Source: an uncultured Clostridium sp. (GTDB taxonomy: Bacteria > Bacillota > Clostridia > Christensenellales > Borkfalkiaceae). From it: a DNA stretch of 21,857 nucleotides. The stretch is taken from positions 1-21,857 of the forward strand of contig USMU01000027.1 in assembly GCA_900555925.1 (NCBI GenBank), read 5' to 3'. Of the stretch, positions 1-7,760 are shown in pieces; within the stretch, counting starts at the first letter, position 1; each line of letters begins with the position of its first letter. Made by a program: the position numbers and the translations under genes. The notes beneath the pieces were generated by a model that saw only the letters and a list, made by a program, of their open reading frames with translations, ran no database searches and was not told where the DNA came from.

Positions 1-11
1 TTACATATAGT

Positions 12-41
12 ATTATACAACAAATATATACGATAAGTCAA
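12..41 (-). promoter_or_regulatory. Probable leftward promoter for a gene off the left edge
   Basis: Read on the minus strand, TTGACT (36-41) is followed after an 18-base spacer by TATAAT (12-17). Transcription would start near base 5 and leave the window, so the thioesterase probably has a divergent neighbour. The call rests only on motif match and spacing in AT-rich DNA, where chance matches are common. Confidence 0.4.
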
Positions 42-172
42 TAAAAATCTGCAAAAAACTTTTTCTTTTCATGGATTTTTTACTATAATAACTACCGTTT
101 TAATGTAAGGGCAGACAGGGAACATTATTAGAAACAGATTTTTGTTTTTCAGGGGATTTTCCGGTTCATTCG

Positions 173-201
173 TTGACTTTTTGTGCTACGCGGTGTATAA
201 T
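173..201 (+). promoter_or_regulatory. Strong sigma-70-type promoter of the thioesterase gene
   Basis: TTGACT (173-178), a 17-base spacer and a perfect TATAAT (196-201). Transcription is expected about 7 bases after the -10 box, at or next to the ATG at 208. No Shine-Dalgarno sequence precedes that ATG. A second TATAAT at 84-89 lacks a convincing -35 box. Confidence 0.7.
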
Positions 202-207
202 ATTCCT

Positions 208-954
208 ATGGAATTATATGAACATATTAAAACATTCGATGTAAAATATTGCGATACGGATTTCAAGGACGAGCTTAAACCTTCGGCGGTTTTGGCGTAT
301 CTTGAAGAGGTTGCTTGTTCCAGTGCGGACGAGCTGGGTTTCGGTTACGAATTTATTAAACCGAGAGGATATGCGTTCATGTTGACGAATATCCGCTGCG
401 AATTTTTGAAGCCCGTTCCTCTGGGCGAGCATATAGTCGTCAAGACTTGGCCAACGCCTCCTTCTTATGTGGTGTTCGGCAGAGAGTATCAGATTTTATC
501 TCCCGCGGGGGACGTTTACATGAACGCTACCTCCCGCTGGTGTATGGTGGATATCAAAAACGGAAAGCTTCTTCAATCGAAATTGCTGGAAAATCAGGAT
601 TATTCGACTTATAATCCTACGCGCGCGCTGGACGTCAATCGGTGGAAGTTTCCTGTTTTCAAACCGGAAGAAGGGGAGCTTCGCTTCGAGATGACCGTCG
701 CCAATTCGGAATACGATCATAATATGCATGTCAATAATACTCGGTATGCCGATTATTGTTTTAACTGTTTTTCTGTGGCGGAACTTGCGTCACGAAAACT
801 CAAAGGATTTGCACTCAGCTATTCGAGACAGTGCCATGAGGGAGACAAACTTCGATTTTATCGCAAACCTGCGGAAGAAGGCGCTTTTCTCGTTCAGGGC
901 TTTAACGAAAAGAACGAAATGGTCGTTCAGTCCGAAATTCTTTTTTTCAATTAG
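208..954 (+). CDS. Acyl-ACP thioesterase (double hotdog fold)
   Basis: Predicted to hydrolyse acyl-acyl carrier protein and release free fatty acids in the cytoplasm. The 248-residue product has the length and two-hotdog layout of bacterial acyl-ACP thioesterases. The first hotdog covers roughly residues 5-135, opening with a D-T-D-F motif and L-K-P-S. The second covers about 155-245 and carries the signature D-H-N-M-H-V-N-N around residues 170-177; N172 and H174 match the catalytic Asn and His of the plant FatA/FatB relatives. The ATG at 208 is chosen because homologues begin just before this segment. An upstream TTG extension from 142 would add residues unlike the family and would overlap the promoter. 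No ribosome binding site precedes 208, so translation may be leaderless. It stands alone, 200 bases before argG. The chain length it prefers cannot be read from sequence. Confidence 0.85.
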   Translation: MELYEHIKTFDVKYCDTDFKDELKPSAVLAYLEEVACSSADELGFGYEFIKPRGYAFMLTNIRCEFLKPVPLGEHIVVKTWPTPPSYVVFGREYQILSPAGDVYMNATSRWCMVDIKNGKLLQSKLLENQDYSTYNPTRALDVNRWKFPVFKPEEGELRFEMTVANSEYDHNMHVNNTRYADYCFNCFSVAELASRKLKGFALSYSRQCHEGDKLRFYRKPAEEGAFLVQGFNEKNEMVVQSEILFFN

Positions 955-1068
955 TCAGGTTTTAGAAAGAATATATTCATTTATTCAGTATAAGCATTGA
1001 AAAATGTATAAAATATTCTATAATCAGCAAAATAATTTATAAAAAATCAAAAAACGGGTAAAATTTGC
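955..1068. promoter_or_regulatory. AT-rich region upstream of argG, possible operator
   Basis: This stretch holds a perfect 10-base palindrome GAATATATTC (969-978) and further TATTC copies at 982-986 and 1014-1018. These recall half-sites of ArgR/AhrC boxes, but none has the correct four-base A/T spacing between GAAT-like and ATTC-like halves. I therefore regard arginine-repressor binding only as a possibility. No clear terminator for the thioesterase gene is visible. Confidence 0.2.
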
Positions 1069-1097
1069 TTGACGGGAAGAAATTCGGATAGTATAAT
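1069..1097 (+). promoter_or_regulatory. Promoter of argG
   Basis: TTGACG (1069-1074), a 17-base spacer and TATAAT (1092-1097). The expected start near 1104 gives a leader of about 50 bases, with a GGAG ribosome binding site at 1144-1147. Confidence 0.75.
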
Positions 1098-1155
1098 AAA
1101 TCGCGATAAATCAAATGCGGCTGTTTGAAACGGTCGCGGTCATGGAGATAAACTT

Positions 1156-2385
1156 ATGGAAAAGAAAGAAACCTTTAAGAAAATCGTTCTTGCTTACTCG
1201 GGCGGACTCGACACGTCCATCATCATTCCTTGGCTGAAAGAGAATTACGGGAATCCCGAAATCATCGCGGTTTCCGCAGACGTCGGACAGGAATCGGAAT
1301 TGGAAGGGCTGGAAGAAAAGGCAATTAAGACGGGCGCTTCCAAATTGTACATAGAAGATTTGAAGAAAGAATTTATCGAAGATTATATTTATCCTACCGT
1401 TCAGGCCGGGGCAAAATATGAGGATAAATATCTGCTCGGCACCTCCTTTGCTCGCCCCGTCATTGCGAAAAGACTCGTGGAGATTGCCAAGAAAGAAGGC
1501 GCGGATGCAATTTGTCACGGCTGTACAGGAAAGGGAAATGATCAGGTTCGCTTTGAGCTGACCATTAAGGCTTTTGCGCCCGAAATGAAGATTATCGCGC
1601 CTTGGAGAATTTGGAACATCAAGAGCCGCGAAGAAGAAATCGCTTATGCAGAGGCACACGATATTCCTTTGAAGATCACGCGCGAAACCAATTATTCCAA
1701 AGATAGAAATCTTTGGCATCTTTCGCACGAAGGTCTCGACCTCGAAGATCCCGCAAACGAACCCGATTACGATAAAATTTGTGAGCTCGGGGTATCGCCT
1801 TGGGCCGCTCCCGATAAACCTACGTATATTACCATTCATTTTGAAAAGGGTATTCCTACGGCTATCGACGGAAAGAAGATGGACAGCGTTTCGCTCATCG
1901 AGAAATTGAATAAAGTTGGCGGGGAAAACGGCGTAGGACTCTGCGATATGGTGGAAAATCGTCTTGTGGGTATGAAATCCCGCGGCGTATATGAAACTCC
2001 GGGCGGAACGATTCTTTATACGGCTCACGAATTGCTCGAATCCATCTGTCTCGATAAGGCGACGATGCATTATAAACAGATGATCGCCTTGAAATTCGGA
2101 GAAATCGTCTATGACGGTCAATGGTTTACGCCTTTGAGGGAGGCTTTGAGCGCTTTTGTTACCGAAACGCAGAAGACGGTTACGGGAGACGTGAAACTGA
2201 AAATTTATAAGGGCAACGTCATGAATGCGGGAATCACCTCGCCTCATTCCCTTTACAGCGAAGCGATTGCCACGTTCGACGACGACGGCGGCGCTTATCA
2301 CCAGAACGACGCGGAAGGGTTCATCAATCTTTTCGGTCTGCCCATTAAGGTAAAGGCGCTTCTCGATGCAAAGAAGTTGAAGTAA
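1156..2385 (+). CDS. argG: Argininosuccinate synthase
   Basis: Joins citrulline and aspartate to argininosuccinate with ATP cleavage to AMP, the penultimate step of arginine synthesis. The 409-residue length is typical. The N-terminal ATP-pyrophosphatase loop S-G-G-L-D-T-S lies at residues 15-21. Other family segments are the [14 protein letters not shown] stretch near residue 120 and a Y-S-K-D-R-N-L-W motif near 180. GGAG lies 8 bases before the ATG. It is the first gene of the arginine cluster and has its own promoter. The gap to argC is 83 bases and holds a hairpin without a U-tract, so read-through into argC is likely. The partner argH, which usually sits beside argG, is absent from this window. 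Confidence 0.97.
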   Translation: MEKKETFKKIVLAYSGGLDTSIIIPWLKENYGNPEIIAVSADVGQESELEGLEEKAIKTGASKLYIEDLKKEFIEDYIYPTVQAGAKYEDKYLLGTSFARPVIAKRLVEIAKKEGADAICHGCTGKGNDQVRFELTIKAFAPEMKIIAPWRIWNIKSREEEIAYAEAHDIPLKITRETNYSKDRNLWHLSHEGLDLEDPANEPDYDKICELGVSPWAAPDKPTYITIHFEKGIPTAIDGKKMDSVSLIEKLNKVGGENGVGLCDMVENRLVGMKSRGVYETPGGTILYTAHELLESICLDKATMHYKQMIALKFGEIVYDGQWFTPLREALSAFVTETQKTVTGDVKLKIYKGNVMNAGITSPHSLYSEAIATFDDDGGAYHQNDAEGFINLFGLPIKVKALLDAKKLK

Positions 2386-2403
2386 GGCAAATCGGATTAT
2401 CAA

Positions 2404-2430
2404 TCGGGCGCATTTGTTTTTTGCGCCCGA
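2404..2430 (+). other. Perfect RNA hairpin between argG and argC
   Basis: A 9-bp perfect stem (2404-2412 with 2422-2430, TCGGGCGCA pairing with TGCGCCCGA) encloses a 9-base T-rich loop. Neither strand has a T-run after the stem, so it does not look like a standard intrinsic terminator. It could be a processing or mRNA-stability element that sets argG and argC levels apart. Just after it, TGCG and CGCA (2439-2442 and 2451-2454) flank AATGAATA as a short inverted repeat of unknown meaning. Confidence 0.5.
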
Positions 2431-2468
2431 ACGCTTTATGCGAATGAATACGCAAACGGTTGAAAATT

Positions 2469-3395
2469 ATGTATAAAGTATTTATCGACGGGCGGGAAGG
2501 CACTACGGGCCTGCAAATATATGACAGACTTTCCGTTCGAAATGATATCGAGCTTATCGTTCTTCCCGAAGAGCTGCGCAAAGATACAGAGTCAAGAAAA
2601 GACTGCATCAATCGTGCAGACATTGTCTTTTTATGTCTGCCCGATGCGGCGGCGAAAGAAGCGGTGACGCTTTGTGAAAATTCCGAAACAAAAATCATCG
2701 ACGCATCTACCGCTCATCGCACAGTTCCGGGCTGGGCTTACGGCTTTCCGGAGCTGTCTTATGATTTCCGTAAATCCGTCGAGCGGGAAAAAAGAATCGC
2801 GAATCCGGGATGTCATGCCAGCGGATTCATTTCTTTGGTTTATCCGCTGGTACATTCGGGGATCGTCAATTCGGACTATCCTTTTGTCGCGCATTCCATA
2901 ACGGGATACAGCGGCGGGGGAAAGAAAATGATCGCCGAATACGAAGCCCCGGATCGGGATAAAGAGTTGGACAGCCCGCGCCAATACGGCTTGACTTTGA
3001 AGCATAAACATTTGCCCGAAATGACAAAAGTATGCGGATTATCCCGTACGCCCGTATTTAATCCTATCGTTTCCGATTATTATTGTGGTATGTGTGTTAC
3101 GGTGCCGCTGTTTGCGGATCTGATGAATCTACCCATGACGCCGCAAAAGCTGCGGGATTTTTATAGGGACTATTATTCTGGCGCAAAATTTATCGGTATA
3201 GACGAAAAAGAACATTCTTTTTTAGGCGCAAATAATTTTGCGGGAAGCAATCGCATGGAAATCTTTATCGGCGGAAACGAAGAACGATTGCTGCTCTGTT
3301 CGAGATTCGATAATCTCGGCAAAGGAGCTTCCGGCGCGGCGGTGCAAAATATGAATATAGCGCTCGGTTTGGAAGAAGATGCGTTTTTGAAATAG
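2469..3395 (+). CDS. argC: N-acetyl-gamma-glutamyl-phosphate reductase, type 2 (less common form)
   Basis: Reduces N-acetylglutamyl phosphate to the semialdehyde with NADPH, the third step of ornithine synthesis. The 308-residue product is shorter than the common type 1 enzymes (about 340). It has the type-2 hallmarks: an N-terminal G-R-E-G-T-T-G nucleotide-binding turn at residues 8-14, D-A-S-T-A-H-R at 78-84, the catalytic Cys115 in A-N-P-G-C-H-A-S-G, and a K-H-K-H-L-P-E-M segment near 178-185 with the likely catalytic His. The ATG at 2469 is preferred over an in-frame TTG at 2460 because the Rossmann strand begins directly after it. Neither has a strong ribosome binding site, so expression may depend on argG read-through. 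argJ follows 22 bases after the stop. Confidence 0.92.
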   Translation: MYKVFIDGREGTTGLQIYDRLSVRNDIELIVLPEELRKDTESRKDCINRADIVFLCLPDAAAKEAVTLCENSETKIIDASTAHRTVPGWAYGFPELSYDFRKSVEREKRIANPGCHASGFISLVYPLVHSGIVNSDYPFVAHSITGYSGGGKKMIAEYEAPDRDKELDSPRQYGLTLKHKHLPEMTKVCGLSRTPVFNPIVSDYYCGMCVTVPLFADLMNLPMTPQKLRDFYRDYYSGAKFIGIDEKEHSFLGANNFAGSNRMEIFIGGNEERLLLCSRFDNLGKGASGAAVQNMNIALGLEEDAFLK

Positions 3396-3417
3396 AAAAA
3401 TTAAGGAAGAACCAATC

Positions 3418-4665
3418 ATGAGAAAAAACGGAGTCAATAGAGAAATGAAGCCTGTCGCAGGCGGAGTATGTGCGCCGAAAGGCTTTTCGGCCAACGGAAT
3501 TCATTGCGGAATCCGTAGAAATAAATCGAAGAAAGATCTGGCGCTGATCGTTTGTGAAAAACGTTCGGCTACGGCGTGTGTTTATACCAAAAATCTCGTA
3601 AAAGGCGCTCCCATTCTCGTTACGCAAAAGCACGTAGCGGACGGTTATGCCCGTGCGGTCATCGTCAACAGCGGAAACGCAAATACCTGTAATGCGGACG
3701 GCGTGGAAATTGCCGAAGGAATGTGTTCGCTGGTTGAGAAGTATTGCGGAATTTCGGCTTCCGATACGGTAGTGGCCTCGACGGGCGTCATCGGTCAGAA
3801 ACTGTCTCTCGACCCGATTGCGGGCGGAATGAAAACTCTTGCAGAGGGACTCGGTTCGTCGCCGGAATGCAGCCACGCGGCAGCGGAAGCCATTATGACG
3901 ACCGATACGGTCAGTAAAGAGATTTCGTTTGAATTTGAACTCGGGGATATCAAATGTCGGATCGGGGCCATTTGTAAAGGTGTAGGCATGCTTTGTCCGA
4001 ATATGGCGACAATGCTCATGTTTATAACGACCGACGTGAATATTACCCCCGAAATGTTGCAGAAGGCTCTTTCCACCGATGTAAAAGATTCTTTGAATAT
4101 GGTCAGTGTCGACAGAGATACTTCCACGAACGATACGCTGTGCCTGATGGCCAGCGGCTTGGCGGGGAACGCTCTCATTGACCGTGCGGATACCGATTAT
4201 AAAAAATTCTGTCGCGCACTTCATGCCGTTACGACCGAAATGTGCAGAAAAATCGCTGCAGACGGAGAGGGCGCGACGAAACTGATAGAATGTAAAGTAA
4301 CGGGCGCCAAATCCAAGCAAGTTGCCCGTACGGTAGCGAAATCGGTCGTGTGTTCCAACCTTTTGAAGGCGGCTATGTTCGGAGCCGATGCCAACTGGGG
4401 ACGGGTTTTATGTGCAATCGGATATTCCGGAGCTGAGATAGATATCGACAAAATAGAGGTTGCATTTTCCTCAAAAGCCGGAAAAATCGTTGTCTGCGAG
4501 GAAGGAAGAGGCATCGATTTTTCCGAAGAAACCGCAAAAAAGATTTTGACGGAAAAGGAAATAGATATTCTTATAGACTTGCATGACGGCAATTATACCT
4601 CTACAGCTTGGGGTTGCGATTTGACTTACGATTACGTACGGATCAACGGAGATTACAGAAGCTGA
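3418..4665 (+). CDS. argJ: Glutamate N-acetyltransferase / ornithine acetyltransferase
   Basis: Transfers the acetyl group from N-acetylornithine back to glutamate, so the pathway recycles acetate. Some family members also use acetyl-CoA directly. The 415-residue length is standard. The self-cleavage site that makes alpha and beta chains is visible as P-N-M-A-T-M-L; cleavage is expected between A197 and T198, leaving T198 as nucleophile. Other conserved stretches are V-N-S-G-N-A-N-T-C at 83-91, A-N-W-G-R-V in the second half and the C-terminal Y-V-R-I-N-G-D-Y-R-S. AAGGA lies about 10 bases before the ATG. Its presence explains why no classical N-acetylglutamate synthase (argA) or deacetylase (argE) is needed here. 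Whether it is mono- or bifunctional cannot be told from sequence. Confidence 0.96.
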   Translation: MRKNGVNREMKPVAGGVCAPKGFSANGIHCGIRRNKSKKDLALIVCEKRSATACVYTKNLVKGAPILVTQKHVADGYARAVIVNSGNANTCNADGVEIAEGMCSLVEKYCGISASDTVVASTGVIGQKLSLDPIAGGMKTLAEGLGSSPECSHAAAEAIMTTDTVSKEISFEFELGDIKCRIGAICKGVGMLCPNMATMLMFITTDVNITPEMLQKALSTDVKDSLNMVSVDRDTSTNDTLCLMASGLAGNALIDRADTDYKKFCRALHAVTTEMCRKIAADGEGATKLIECKVTGAKSKQVARTVAKSVVCSNLLKAAMFGADANWGRVLCAIGYSGAEIDIDKIEVAFSSKAGKIVVCEEGRGIDFSEETAKKILTEKEIDILIDLHDGNYTSTAWGCDLTYDYVRINGDYRS

Positions 4666-4703
4666 AAAATCCTTTTTCGAGAAGCGAAAATCCCTGAGAA
4701 AAG

Positions 4704-4732
4704 TTGACAAATTTTTATGGGTATGCTATAAT
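4704..4732 (+). promoter_or_regulatory. Consensus promoter of argB
   Basis: TTGACA (4704-4709), a 17-base spacer and TATAAT (4727-4732), a perfect match to the sigma-70/sigma-A consensus, with an extended -10 TG at 4724-4725. The transcript would start near 4739, about 17 bases before the argB ATG. It gives the second half of the arginine cluster its own strong start. Confidence 0.85.
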
Positions 4733-4755
4733 AAAAAAAATAGATTGGTGGTAAG

Positions 4756-5613
4756 ATGATTTCCAAACAGGAACAGGCAGAGTTTTTGGCGGAAGCGATG
4801 CCTTATATCAAAAAATATAACGATAAAATCCTCGTTATTAAATACGGCGGAAACGCCATGATCAATGAGGAGCTTAAAACTTCCGTCATGCGGGATCTCG
4901 TGCTTTTGCAGCTGGTGGGAATAAAGGTCGTACTCGTTCACGGCGGCGGGCCGGAAATTTCGGAAATGCTCAAACGGGTAGGGATTGAAAGTCGGTTTGT
5001 CAACGGGCTTCGGTATACCGATGCAGAGACTGCGGAAATCGTCCGTATGGTATTGGCCGGAAAGATTAATAAAGCATTGGTCAACCAGTTGGAAACCTGC
5101 GGCGGAAAAGCAGTCGGACTCAGCGGAATCGACGGTCACATGCTCGGCTGCGAAAAGGAGAGCGAAGAACTCGGTTTTGTCGGAAAAATTGTGGACGTCG
5201 ATATTCGGATTATAGAAGATTGCCTGAAAAGCGGTTATATTCCCGTCATTTCCACGGTCGGTTACGACAATTTCGGCAATGTTTATAATATTAATGCCGA
5301 TACCGCTGCATCCGTCATAGCGGGTGCTTTGCAGGCGGAAAGCATGATTTTGATGACGGATATCCGCGGCCTTTTGGAAGATAAAAACGACGAGAAGTCT
5401 TTGATTAAAAAAGTGTACGTATCCGATATTCCTTCCCTTATCAAACAGGGAATTATTTCGGGAGGAATGATTCCTAAAATTGAATGTTGCAAAGAAGCGA
5501 TTCGCCGCGGGGTCAAAAAAGTATTCATCACCGACGGTCGGGTTAATCATTCCATTTTGATGGAGCTTCTTTCCGAAGAAGGAATGGGAACAATGTTTGT
5601 AAACGGTGACTGA
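4756..5613 (+). CDS. argB: N-acetylglutamate kinase, probably arginine-sensitive
   Basis: Phosphorylates N-acetylglutamate, the second step and usually the control point of cyclic arginine pathways. The 285-residue product has K-Y-G-G-N-A-M (29-35) for ATP phosphates, V-H-G-G-G-P (61-66) for the acetylglutamate site, and I-N-A-D-T-A-A. The C-terminal G-G-M-I-P-K-I and I-T-D-G-R-V-N-H motifs are also present. The N-terminal helix, ending L-A-E-A-M-P-Y-I near residues 11-18, is the extra helix that marks hexameric, arginine-inhibited enzymes and is missing from E. coli ArgB. Feedback inhibition by arginine is therefore inferred. GGTGG lies about 5 bases before the ATG. The stop codon is inside the stem of a terminator. 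Confidence 0.96.
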   Translation: MISKQEQAEFLAEAMPYIKKYNDKILVIKYGGNAMINEELKTSVMRDLVLLQLVGIKVVLVHGGGPEISEMLKRVGIESRFVNGLRYTDAETAEIVRMVLAGKINKALVNQLETCGGKAVGLSGIDGHMLGCEKESEELGFVGKIVDVDIRIIEDCLKSGYIPVISTVGYDNFGNVYNINADTAASVIAGALQAESMILMTDIRGLLEDKNDEKSLIKKVYVSDIPSLIKQGIISGGMIPKIECCKEAIRRGVKKVFITDGRVNHSILMELLSEEGMGTMFVNGD

Positions 5614-5640
5614 TTTTCTTGAAATCAGTCTTATTTTTTG
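5608..5640 (+). terminator. Intrinsic terminator overlapping the argB stop
   Basis: A 9-bp perfect stem (GACTGATTT 5608-5616, AAATCAGTC 5622-5630), a 5-base loop and a T-rich tail TTATTTTTT (5631-5639). The argB TGA at 5611-5613 lies within the left arm, so a ribosome finishing argB would cover the stem and could permit read-through. argD begins only 37 bases after the tail. Confidence 0.8.
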
Positions 5641-5676
5641 AAAAAACAGCATTTTTTCAGATTTTCAGGAGATAAA

Positions 5677-6852
5677 ATGAATTTTACGGAGATAGAACGA
5701 GAAGATAAGGAATATATATCGCCCACGTATAACCGTTTCCCCATGGCGATAGAAAGCGGCGACGGCGCAACGATTACAAGCAGCGAAGGCAAAAAATATA
5801 TAGACTTTACGAGCGGGATAGGCGTCAATATCTTCGGCATGAACGACAAACTTTGGAAAGAGGCCGTAATCGCTCAGCTGAACAAAGTACAACATGCCTG
5901 CAATCTGTATTATACGCAGCCCCAGGTGGAACTTGCACGGCTCCTGTGCGAAAAATCGGGTGCAGAGAAAGTCTTTTTCGGAAATTCCGGGGCCGAAGCG
6001 AACGAGTGTGCGATAAAGGCGGCAAGAAAATATTCCGCAATGAAATACGGCGATAAGCGCCGCTATGAAATCGTTACCTTGGAAAACAGTTTTCACGGAC
6101 GGACGCTGGCAACGCTTGCCGCGACGGGACAAGACGCATTCCATAAATATTTCGGTCCTTTTCCCGAAGGTTTCTCGTATGCAAAGCCCGTCTTTGAATC
6201 CGTAAAGGAAAAAATTACGGATAAGACCTGCGCGGTGATGATGGAACTCATTCAGGGAGAAAGCGGCGTACATAAACTCAATGAGAACTTTGTCAGACAA
6301 ACTATTGAGTATTGCCAGGCAAACGATATATTGTTTATTGCGGATGAAGTACAGACGGGAAACGGCAGAACGGGGTATATGTATTCTTATCAGGGATATG
6401 GTATTACGCCGGACATAGTAACTACGGCGAAAGGTTTGGGCGGAGGCCTGCCGATCGGCGCCTGTCTGCTTTTCGGAAAGACGGCAGGCGTATTTTCCTA
6501 TGGGGATCACGGTACGACGTTCGGAGGAAATCCCGTAGCATGTGCGGGGGGCGTCAGTATCGTCGAAAGGCTTACGAAAGATTTGTTGCTCGAAGTACAG
6601 GCGAAAGGAGATTACCTTAAAACGTTTATTTTGAAGATGAAAAGCGTAGAGGCCGTAACGGGGATGGGACTCATGCTCGGGGTAAAGGTAAACTCGGATA
6701 AGAGTGAGAGAGAGATTGCGGAAAGATGTCTCCGAAAAGGCCTGATGATTCTGACGGCGCACGACAGATTGCGTTTGCTGCCGCCCTTGAATATCACAAA
6801 GACGGAAATGAACGAAGGATTAAAAATATTAAACGAGGTATTGGCGGAATGA
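5677..6852 (+). CDS. argD: Acetylornithine aminotransferase
   Basis: PLP enzyme converting N-acetylglutamate semialdehyde and glutamate to N-acetylornithine; homologues often also serve as succinyldiaminopimelate aminotransferase in lysine synthesis. The 391-residue product has the class III aminotransferase signature: F-F-G-N-S-G-A-E-A-N-E (100-110), S-F-H-G-R-T (138-143), I-A-D-E-V-Q-T-G (221-228, D223 binding the pyridine nitrogen) and T-T-A-K-G-L-G-G-G (249-257), where K252 forms the Schiff base. The ATG at 5677 is chosen because AGGAG precedes it by 5 bases and homologues start here; an in-frame TTG at 5638 lies in the terminator tail. It overlaps argF by four bases (ATGA). I see no convincing promoter of its own. 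Confidence 0.95.
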   Translation: MNFTEIEREDKEYISPTYNRFPMAIESGDGATITSSEGKKYIDFTSGIGVNIFGMNDKLWKEAVIAQLNKVQHACNLYYTQPQVELARLLCEKSGAEKVFFGNSGAEANECAIKAARKYSAMKYGDKRRYEIVTLENSFHGRTLATLAATGQDAFHKYFGPFPEGFSYAKPVFESVKEKITDKTCAVMMELIQGESGVHKLNENFVRQTIEYCQANDILFIADEVQTGNGRTGYMYSYQGYGITPDIVTTAKGLGGGLPIGACLLFGKTAGVFSYGDHGTTFGGNPVACAGGVSIVERLTKDLLLEVQAKGDYLKTFILKMKSVEAVTGMGLMLGVKVNSDKSEREIAERCLRKGLMILTAHDRLRLLPPLNITKTEMNEGLKILNEVLAE

Positions 6853-7760
6853 AACATTTATTGAAACTCGGCGATTTGACGCGCGAGGAAATTCTCGGAA
6901 TTCTCAATTTGGCGGATCAGCTCAAATATGAGAGGAAAAACAACATTCACAAAGATTATTTGAAGGGGAAGAAGCTCGGAATGATTTTTCAGAAATCCTC
7001 TACGAGAACGCGCGTTTCCTTTGAAGTGGGAATGTATGAGTTGGGCGGTTACGCGCTGTTTTTGTCGGACAGAGATTTACAATTGGGACGGGGGGAACCG
7101 GTAAAGGACACGGCACGCGTACTGTCGAGATATCTCGACGGATTGATGATCCGTACTTTTGCGCAGAGCGAGGTAGAGGAATTTGCGGAGTATGGCTCTA
7201 TTCCCGTCATCAATGCGTTGACGGACTATTGCCATCCTTGTCAGGTACTGGCCGATCTCATGACGATTCGCGAATATAAAGGCGGTTTCAGCGGTTTGAA
7301 AATGTGCTTCGTCGGAGACGGAAACAATATGGCAAATTCGTTGTTGGTAGGCGCTTTGAAAACGGGAATGAAATTTTCCATCGCGTGTCCGGACGGGTAT
7401 CAGCCGGACGCGGCTCTCGTCGAATGGGCCAGAAAGGAATACGGAGATAAATTCCAGATGACCGCGGACGTAAAAGAGGCCGCAAAGGGCGCGGATGTGC
7501 TCTATACGGACGTGTGGGCGTCGATGGGACAGGAGGTGGAAAAGGCTCGGCGCGAAAAAGTTTTCGCGGGGTTCCAAATCAATGCGGACGTGATGGACTG
7601 TGCGGCGAAAGACGCAATGGTTCTGCATTGCCTGCCCGCTCACCGCGGCGAAGAAATTACGGAAGATGTTTTGGAAGCACATGCGAACGATATCTTCGAC
7701 GAAGCGGAAAACAGGCTTCACGCGCAAAAAGCGGTAATGTGCAAATTGATGCGGGATTGA
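6849..7760 (+). CDS. argF: Ornithine carbamoyltransferase
   Basis: Makes citrulline from ornithine and carbamoyl phosphate. The 303-residue product has the carbamoyl phosphate loop S-S-T-R-T-R (50-55), D-Y-C-H-P-C-Q near 127-133, the ornithine-side loop D-V-W-A-S-M-G-Q-E (222-230) and H-C-L-P (261-264). The S-M-G loop separates it from aspartate carbamoyltransferase and from the acetyl- or succinyl-ornithine variants. The start overlaps the argD stop (ATGA), and GAGG lies 10 bases upstream inside argD, which implies translational coupling. Its co-substrate comes from carA and the carB fusion immediately downstream. Confidence 0.96.
   Translation: MKHLLKLGDLTREEILGILNLADQLKYERKNNIHKDYLKGKKLGMIFQKSSTRTRVSFEVGMYELGGYALFLSDRDLQLGRGEPVKDTARVLSRYLDGLMIRTFAQSEVEEFAEYGSIPVINALTDYCHPCQVLADLMTIREYKGGFSGLKMCFVGDGNNMANSLLVGALKTGMKFSIACPDGYQPDAALVEWARKEYGDKFQMTADVKEAAKGADVLYTDVWASMGQEVEKARREKVFAGFQINADVMDCAAKDAMVLHCLPAHRGEEITEDVLEAHANDIFDEAENRLHAQKAVMCKLMRD

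Noticed and set aside
961..1030. ArgR/AhrC operator before argG
   Set aside because: Palindromic GAATATATTC and TATTC repeats are present, but the half-site spacing is wrong for a standard box. Listed only as a low-confidence region.
1111..2403. 430-codon open frame on the minus strand opposite argG
   Set aside because: It lies wholly opposite a clear argG, its translation resembles no protein family I know, and it has no ribosome binding site. It is a shadow of the codon use of argG.
3265..4320. 351-codon minus-strand frame opposite argC and argJ
   Set aside because: It spans two real genes and their gap, so it cannot be an independent gene without strong evidence; none is visible.
5665..6762. 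365-codon minus-strand frame opposite argD
   Set aside because: Antisense shadow of a well-conserved PLP enzyme.
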